Below are positions 58,550-64,000 of a DNA stretch of 64,000 nucleotides, one piece after another (position 1 is the first letter of the stretch; the number at the start of each line of letters is the position of its first letter). The notes beneath the pieces are model-generated. The model did no database searches. It had not been told where the DNA came from and was given only the letters and a program-made list of their open reading frames with translations. Both the position numbers and the translations under genes were made by a program. This DNA is from Chytridium lagenaria (Eukaryota; Chytridiomycota; Chytridiomycetes; Chytridiales; Chytridiaceae): the NCBI GenBank assembly GCA_025449115.1, contig JAHLKC010000138.1:1-64000 (forward strand). Direction: 5' to 3'.

Positions 58550-58777
58550 TTACTTGATCTCAGAGACAATCTCCGCAGCGACTCCGAGCGTAATGGCAGC
58601 CGAGAGCACGACGGTGGCCTTTTTCGCGAAGGAGACATTGGCACCACCAGACGCGGTAGGGGCATTGCCAACCGGACGAATGGTGGCGGTGGTGGACGAC
58701 ATGATGGCGGGTGAGACGGAAGAAGCCCTGATGGGGGCGGAGGTAGAGACGGTGCGACGAACGATGGAGGAGAACAT
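58550..58777 (-). CDS. Small mitochondrial-type protein, 75 aa
   Basis: Intact frame of 75 residues. MFSSIVRRTVSTSAPIRASS is Ser/Arg-rich without acids, a typical mitochondrial presequence. A short linker leads to FAKKATVVLSAAITLGVAAE, one hydrophobic helix close to the C-terminus. I do not recognise the family; small inner-membrane subunits often look like this. Upstream CT/GA-rich sequence may be its 5' leader. Confidence 0.5.
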   Translation of the reverse strand: MFSSIVRRTVSTSAPIRASSVSPAIMSSTTATIRPVGNAPTASGGANVSFAKKATVVLSAAITLGVAAEIVSEIK

Positions 58778-59766
58778 TGTCGTAGTAAGGGGTACGCGGA
58801 GATTAATGAAGGGGTGATAAGGGATTGACTGAAACTAACTTAAGGACAGGAAGTAGAGTTGCAGGGAATGAGGGAATTGACAAGGGGGAAGTATCATGCT
58901 TTTATATCCCATGTGTGGTTCCAGTAGAAGATAGCGCCACGAGTCAACGACGCCTCAACAGCGCCTCAAGTAAATAAATAGGGAATAATTAATTAAATAA
59001 ATAATTTTAATTATTTGTTTTGAGGCACATGTGAGCACAAATCCACGCTAAAAATAGCTTTAGGGGTTGCTGTTGGTTAATACCTCAGAAACTACATGTT
59101 TGACATTCTGTTGGAAATAGTATAAACATGGCTGAGAGTGAGAGGGAAGGTGCGTTGGAATCTATATACCTACCTGCAATAGGTACCTAGCTGAATGAAC
59201 CTTATTTAAATATGAGTAGAGTAGTGACCTTCTACCAGAGTATAAACCCATGCTTATGTAATGATTAAATGAATAAATAGATGAATAAAACCAAAAGGAG
59301 ATCGATGTGTAACCTAGTCATCCAATCAGATATTCATGCCATGTAAATGAATTCATTTGAAATCAATTTATTATTTATTTATTTATTTGTTCATCCATGA
59401 CAATTAAGGGACTGAAAGGCATATAGGTTTGTGTGACTATGCACACCCATCGGACTCATTTGACGCAACTTTCTCCTTTTCTTCCATTCTTCCACCCTGT
59501 TTTTGAGAGAGAGCGCCGTTGACACCCTTACACCACCCATTACACCACACCCTCCCCCATTTCTGTCAGTCCGTCAAAAGGAAGAAAGGGAGAAACCAAA
59601 GACGGACTCGCCCGAGAGTAGAACGCTTTACTATCATCACACACACACATCTGCCTTTCGAGAGTTGATTAGCTTTGTGAAGGAAAAGAAGGAATCCTAC
59701 ACACTACTCGTGGAACTTTCCCACCTCACCTCACACCCCTCTTTTACCACTACATCACACCTCGTC
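58778..59766. other. Intergenic, with TTTA/TGAA microsatellites
   Basis: 58970-59020 and 59355-59395 have AATTAATTAAATAAATAA and TTATTTATTTATTTATTT-like tracts. 59460-59766 is CT/CA-rich and is the probable leader of the next gene; the in-frame ATG upstream at 59503 opens a low-complexity frame that I reject. Confidence 0.5.
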
Positions 59767-62627
59767 ATGTCCCAGGTTCAATGCCTATGGGACAAGTGCG
59801 GCCTCTACTTTGATTCAGAAGAGGCTGCTTTCACTCATCTCATCAAAGATCACACACTGGAGAAGAAGCAAAAGTGCGAATGGAGACCTCATCCTGGAAG
59901 GCCGCTTTGCGCTCTACCCCTCAGGAATAAGGGCAATTTTGCGGATCATGTTGTTACGCATTTCAGTTCAGAGTTGAGACCGATTCAGTGTCAGGTGAGC
60001 CAATGCAGCGTTGACCTTGTGTGGGTAAGGGTACATCAAACTGATGCATTTTTATTATAGCTCTGCCCGGAAAGACTTAGGAACAGACAGGATGTCAAGA
60101 GGCATGAGGCAAAGCATACAGGAAAGGTTCCTGAACGACCCGTGAGTACTTTACTATATAATTATCACCTTTAATTTCAGTTGTATTAACGTAACGCCCG
60201 AATGAAGCAGCCAAAGCCTAGAACATCACTAAAGTCGGATCGTCAAGATTCATCATCATCCGGAGGAGAGACGAGCCCTCCACCCGGAGAGAAATTGCCT
60301 AAACCCACTGCCCAACCCACTCAATCCAGAAAGCGAGCTGCCTCCATGGCGCCATACGAAGATACCACCACTTCCAGCCAGCCTTTTCCAAACTACAGAC
60401 CTCCACACATGTCACTTGCGAGCGAGCTCAGGGCAGCGGCCTTTAAGGATTCCGAAACGACCTACAAAACTCAACTATGTACCGACGCCTCCTCAACAAA
60501 TGATGGAGGACAACATGTTTCCGTCCAACGAGACCATGATGGCCCTTGCCTCTCTTTCCCCTTCTATTCTCCATATGAATGGTGGTTCTGTTTACCCGTC
60601 ACCCGCTATTGGAATCCCAGGAGTGACAAGTTACCACGCAAGACAAACTGCGAGCTTACTCCACCATCAACATTCAAGCTTAGGGTCTCCACCTCGATCT
60701 GAGGCCTCATCATCGCCCGGATCTCCCCCTGGAAATAACGCTCGAAATCACGACGGTATCCTTCGACACTCTGTATTAAACGCACAGCAACCAGCTCAAA
60801 CCCAACAATCTGAAGTCGTCTCAATTGGTGATTTATTAGATCTTAAAGGTTCAAGCAATTTCCATGGCTCCAACAGCTTGACGGCGTTCGCTTCTACTAC
60901 GGACGATGATGTCGCTTTTATTGAAAACTGCTGGACAGGTGGGGTGGATGCCTTTCTTCCTACTGCTCATACGCACACCGCAGCACCCAACGATGTCATC
61001 GACCTCTTTTCCTTTAACTTTACATCAAAAACACATCGCCGTCGTCATCCTCCCATACATCGCCTTCCGCTGTCCATCCAAACAACACGGGCTCTCCAGG
61101 TCTTATGGGCCTCTCATCCTCATACCCCCCTTCCCTCTCCTCCTCCACTGGTTCATCCAACTCTTCATCACCCGAACCTTCCGACCTCTTCACCACACTT
61201 GACGCGACAAACTCTACCCTCCAATCCACATTCACCCTCCACAACCCTCAACTCGGTCTCATCACCCCTCCACTTCCCACCGCTACAACACCAGCCACCA
61301 ACGCTTTCGCATCCTTCCCAGGCTTGATCCCACCTCCCTCAATGACGTTAAAACACCCTGGAGATTTTGGAGATTTATCACCACCCACCTCTGACCCGCC
61401 TTCCCCGCCGGCTGCGACGGCTCCTGCACCCCCTGCGATGCTACTGGACCCGAGAGAGGATTTTTGGAATCGGATACATGCGGCGGAGAAGGCGGCGATC
61501 GCGTACCATAATCTTGTAGGTGTGGAGGAGGTGAGAGGGAAGCGGAGTCGTGGGGAGGGTTGGGGGAGACGGAGGGGGCGGAGGAAGTGGATGTGGATGA
61601 GGAGATGGATGGGGAAGATGGAAAGAAAAAGGAGGTTTTGGGAGAGCATGAGAGGTGAGGGTTTTTTTTACAACATATTTAGGGTGATTTGATATTGATT
61701 TATTGTAATTTTTTTGCAGCATCATGACATTAAAGAAGGACCCCACCATGATTTGCACACGCGGCACGTCCCCTGTGTTTGTCCAAAAGTAAGCATACGG
61801 CCTTTATATTTAAGATTTTTTTCACTAGAAATAGAATCTAACCCTTTTTCCTTCGTCAACAGCGTCTGCTTTACCGTACAATCTCTCACCACCAACCCCC
61901 TCCCCTCTGATCTCCTCAACTCCATCACCTCCATGATGTCCCGCGGCGGCTACGTCCCCTCAATCCTCATCTGCCATCTCTGGATCCACCTCCTCCGTTC
62001 CCTCCCACTCCCTAAATTCGAATCCCTCTTCCCACACATGTTCACCACATCTGTCCACGCGTCCCATGATCCGTCGAGCCATCATTGGGTCTCTTATCCG
62101 CGGCGAATGCACGGGTCGTCGACGGGAGGAAGCGTTGAAGGGGGGTCGTGAACTTGCGGAACTTGTGCGTACGACGTGTAATAATGAAGATGTGTGGAGC
62201 GTTAAGGAGATGGATGATGGGTTTAAAGTTGATGTGGAGATTTTGAGTACGGATGTGCCGGGGACTGAGGGACGGGAGGTGTGTTTTGAGGCGCTTGCGG
62301 TGAAGAAGTTGTTGTATAGTCTTTTTATTAGAGGGTTGGATGCTGATTTTCAGAGGGAGGGGGCGTATAATGGGAAGAAAGTGAGTATGAGGTGGATTGA
62401 TAGTGATTATGGGAGTAAGTTTGCGGTGGTCAGGGTTGTGTGAGTATCTTTCATTTTTTTTTTTTGTGTTTTCGTTTTTTTTTTTTTTTGGGGGGATATA
62501 AACTTACTTTTTTTTGTCTCTCTCTGCGTTATGTGAATATAGGTATTCGGCACTTTCCAACACGTCGATAGTGGAAAACACGCCTGTTCCCGACCTTACA
62601 CTTCAAAAGATGGCGGTGGCGATTTAA
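59767..62627 (+). CDS. C2H2 zinc-finger regulator, PacC/Rim101-like fingers
   Basis: Predicted nuclear DNA-binding protein. The start MSQVQCLWDKCGLYF is at 59767. Three finger units: CLWDKC...HLIKDH, CEWRPHPGRPLC...HVVTH and (across an intron at 59994-60060) CQLCPERLRNRQDVKRHEAKH. Spacing and order resemble PacC/Rim101. A long Ser/Pro-rich region follows (60210-61450) with frame changes near 60520 and 61100. An acidic segment (EEVDVDEEMDGED) ends at a GTGAGG donor near 61653. The last exons have a conserved-looking tail: LPSDLLNSITSMMSRGGYV, ILICHLWIHLLRSLPLPKF, ELAELVRTTCNNEDVW and LYSLFIRGLDADFQREG. It ends NTSIVENTPVPDLTLQKM...AI with TAA 62625-62627. The C-terminal tail is not a known PacC feature and could mark a separate family; splice phases join it to the fingers. 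Confidence 0.6.
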
Positions 62628-64000
62628 GGACTGAAGACGTTTATCACTCGTTTCGTCGTTTACTGTTTTGACTTGCTTTTCTCGTTATTATCGCGAAATT
62701 CTTTTACATTTGTGCTTCTCGTTTTTTTGGATTGGATGTTGTTTTGTTTTTGTTTTTACAACATTCTCATTCCCGTTCACACTCGCCGTTTTTTTTTTGA
62801 CACGTTTTTTGCGTATGTCGTTGGACTCGAAAATCTTTTATTCTTTTCGTGTTGTTTTTATTCTCTCTCTTCTGTTTTTTCACCCTGTTCGTGTGCCTCT
62901 TTTTTTTTACGAAAAAGAAAACCGTTTTTTGCCGACCTCCTACCTATTCTGTTTTCTGTTTAGTAATTTAAGTTTTGTCGTTTGTTATTTTTAGTTTGTT
63001 TTTTTCTTCTCTCTGTGGAAAAGGAGATGAAATATGAAAAGTAGTTTTTTTTTGAAACAGTGATTTGTAATGGTTGTTGCAACCCTGAAACGGGGTTGCG
63101 CCACTTGTTTGGAATTAATGAAAGGTTGAAACCCGCGTGGAACCTTGTTGCGTCCCTGATTACTGAGTCACTTGACGACATCATGACCGTATCCCTCTTT
63201 TAGGTGTATGCTCCCTTTAGGATATGTTAAAGTACGCCTAAAAGACGAGCGAGTTTTTGATGCAAATGACCATATAGACGTGGAACGCGGTTCTTCACCC
63301 CCGGCTTTGTAGGTGATCGATAGAGGTGGAATGTAATTACATTGGGTGTGATCTTTTAATTCAGGATATCCCGTTGACTTTATAGTTGCGGTTATATTTG
63401 ACAACAACAGTGTAGGTTAGAGAAACCTGGTAATGTAGCATTATCATTTATGTATTTATCATTAATGGTTCACTGCAGTGGCGTAGATGAGGACAAATTT
63501 CTTGAGGGCGGTGAGTTTTGATGGTGAGCAGCGGCCCAACGTTTTTCTGTGTGAAGTTATAGATAAAAATGACGTTTTTTACCTTTCGACTCACGTTCAC
63601 TTGCACATGCATCTAGTTGTTTTAAGTCATAGAAGGAAGCAATTCTGGTCCTGCGAAACGTCTTTACCACTCAAAATGTTATTATTTTGTTAAAAAGCAT
63701 AAAAAAATACATGTTGTTACTTGACCTCCTAAACGCACTTGATCGGTCATCACTACCACCCGTGTTCCTCGCATATTAGCACAACGCACATGTGCAAGGC
63801 CCTCGCAAAAGTCAGATCACAAAAAAGAGAGAACCCCAATCAGAATTCAGCAAAAGTGTACGAAACCTTTAAAAAAACACAATGAGCACTTTACGCGTCT
63901 ATGATGAGTGGACCACCACATATTCGACTTCTCCCCACATCAACATCTTCTGCTGAAGCAAAGAAATAGGACTGTCCGTCTCCTTTCATACGCAGGGCCA
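62628..64000. other. No gene identified
   Basis: 62640-63060 is very T-rich (3' untranslated or low complexity). 63060-64000 has short frames only (for example 63407-63168 minus and 63487-63693 plus) without domains. No RNA gene recognised. Confidence 0.4.

Noticed and set aside
59503..59766. Upstream extension of the zinc-finger gene from the ATG at 59503
   Set aside because: The added residues are low complexity over CA/CT-rich leader DNA; the ATG at 59767 directly precedes the first finger.
1..64000. CRISPR arrays, tRNA or rRNA genes, bacterial-type operons
   Set aside because: None seen; short tandem repeats here lack spacers and the gene structures are eukaryotic with introns.

Overview
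The window looks like nuclear DNA of an early-diverging fungus, most likely a zoosporic (chytrid-type) one. The evidence is many short introns (about 50-100 nt, GTAAGT-like donors), fungal families (GT32/OCH1-like mannosyltransferase, CBM19-like chitin-binding modules, PacC/Rim101-like zinc fingers) and families often kept in basal fungi (anoctamin, BRI3-like, TIR, hybrid kinase). The lineage is an inference; there is no rRNA or mitochondrial marker here.

Layout. 1-773: partial zinc-finger-like gene. 1266-7132: Ty1/copia element with 343-bp LTRs and a 5-bp target duplication, inserted in an older motif-rich repeat region (about 1.1-9.8 kb) that also holds fragments of an unknown gene. 9.9-14.8 kb: decayed pieces (ECM29-like HEAT gene, copia 3' end, unknown gene) around one intact GT32 glycosyltransferase. 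15.0-17.9 kb: hybrid histidine kinase (MASE1-like sensor, HisKA, HATPase, receiver). 19.3-24.5 kb: minus-strand LINE with ORF1 and APE/RT ORF2. 26.4-27.6 kb: intact four-helix membrane protein. 29.6-31.2 kb: amino-acid permease. 34.8-39.3 kb: a TIR - Sel1-repeat - acidic repeat - LRR gene. 39.8-41.6 kb: membrane-anchored alpha/beta hydrolase. 41.8-42.3 kb: BRI3-like protein. 42.4-46.2 kb: anoctamin. 46.5-49.4 kb: DUF726/TMCO4-type protein. 50.3-52.1 kb: secreted CBM19-like repeat protein. 52.8-53.2 kb: small membrane protein. 54.3-55.6 kb: TVP38/TMEM64 (VTT) protein. 56.5-58.0 kb: aldose 1-epimerase. 58.6-58.8 kb: small mitochondrial-type protein. 59.8-62.6 kb: PacC-like C2H2 factor.

The standout is the TIR-Sel1-LRR gene on the minus strand. 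It resembles an NLR-like receptor without a recognisable NTPase: a TIR with the expected glutamate, about eight Sel1 repeats, then about thirteen plant-type 24-residue LRRs, most of them exactly one 72-bp exon in a constant phase. Its structure is visible only after joining about 17 exons.

Many otherwise conserved genes carry one-base frame breaks, often at homopolymer runs. I read most of these as uncorrected sequence errors rather than real pseudogenes, so several CDS below are given as one gene with breaks noted. The genes do not form an operon-like pathway; they are ordinary, mostly unrelated eukaryotic loci, several in divergent pairs (TIR gene/hydrolase, anoctamin/DUF726).
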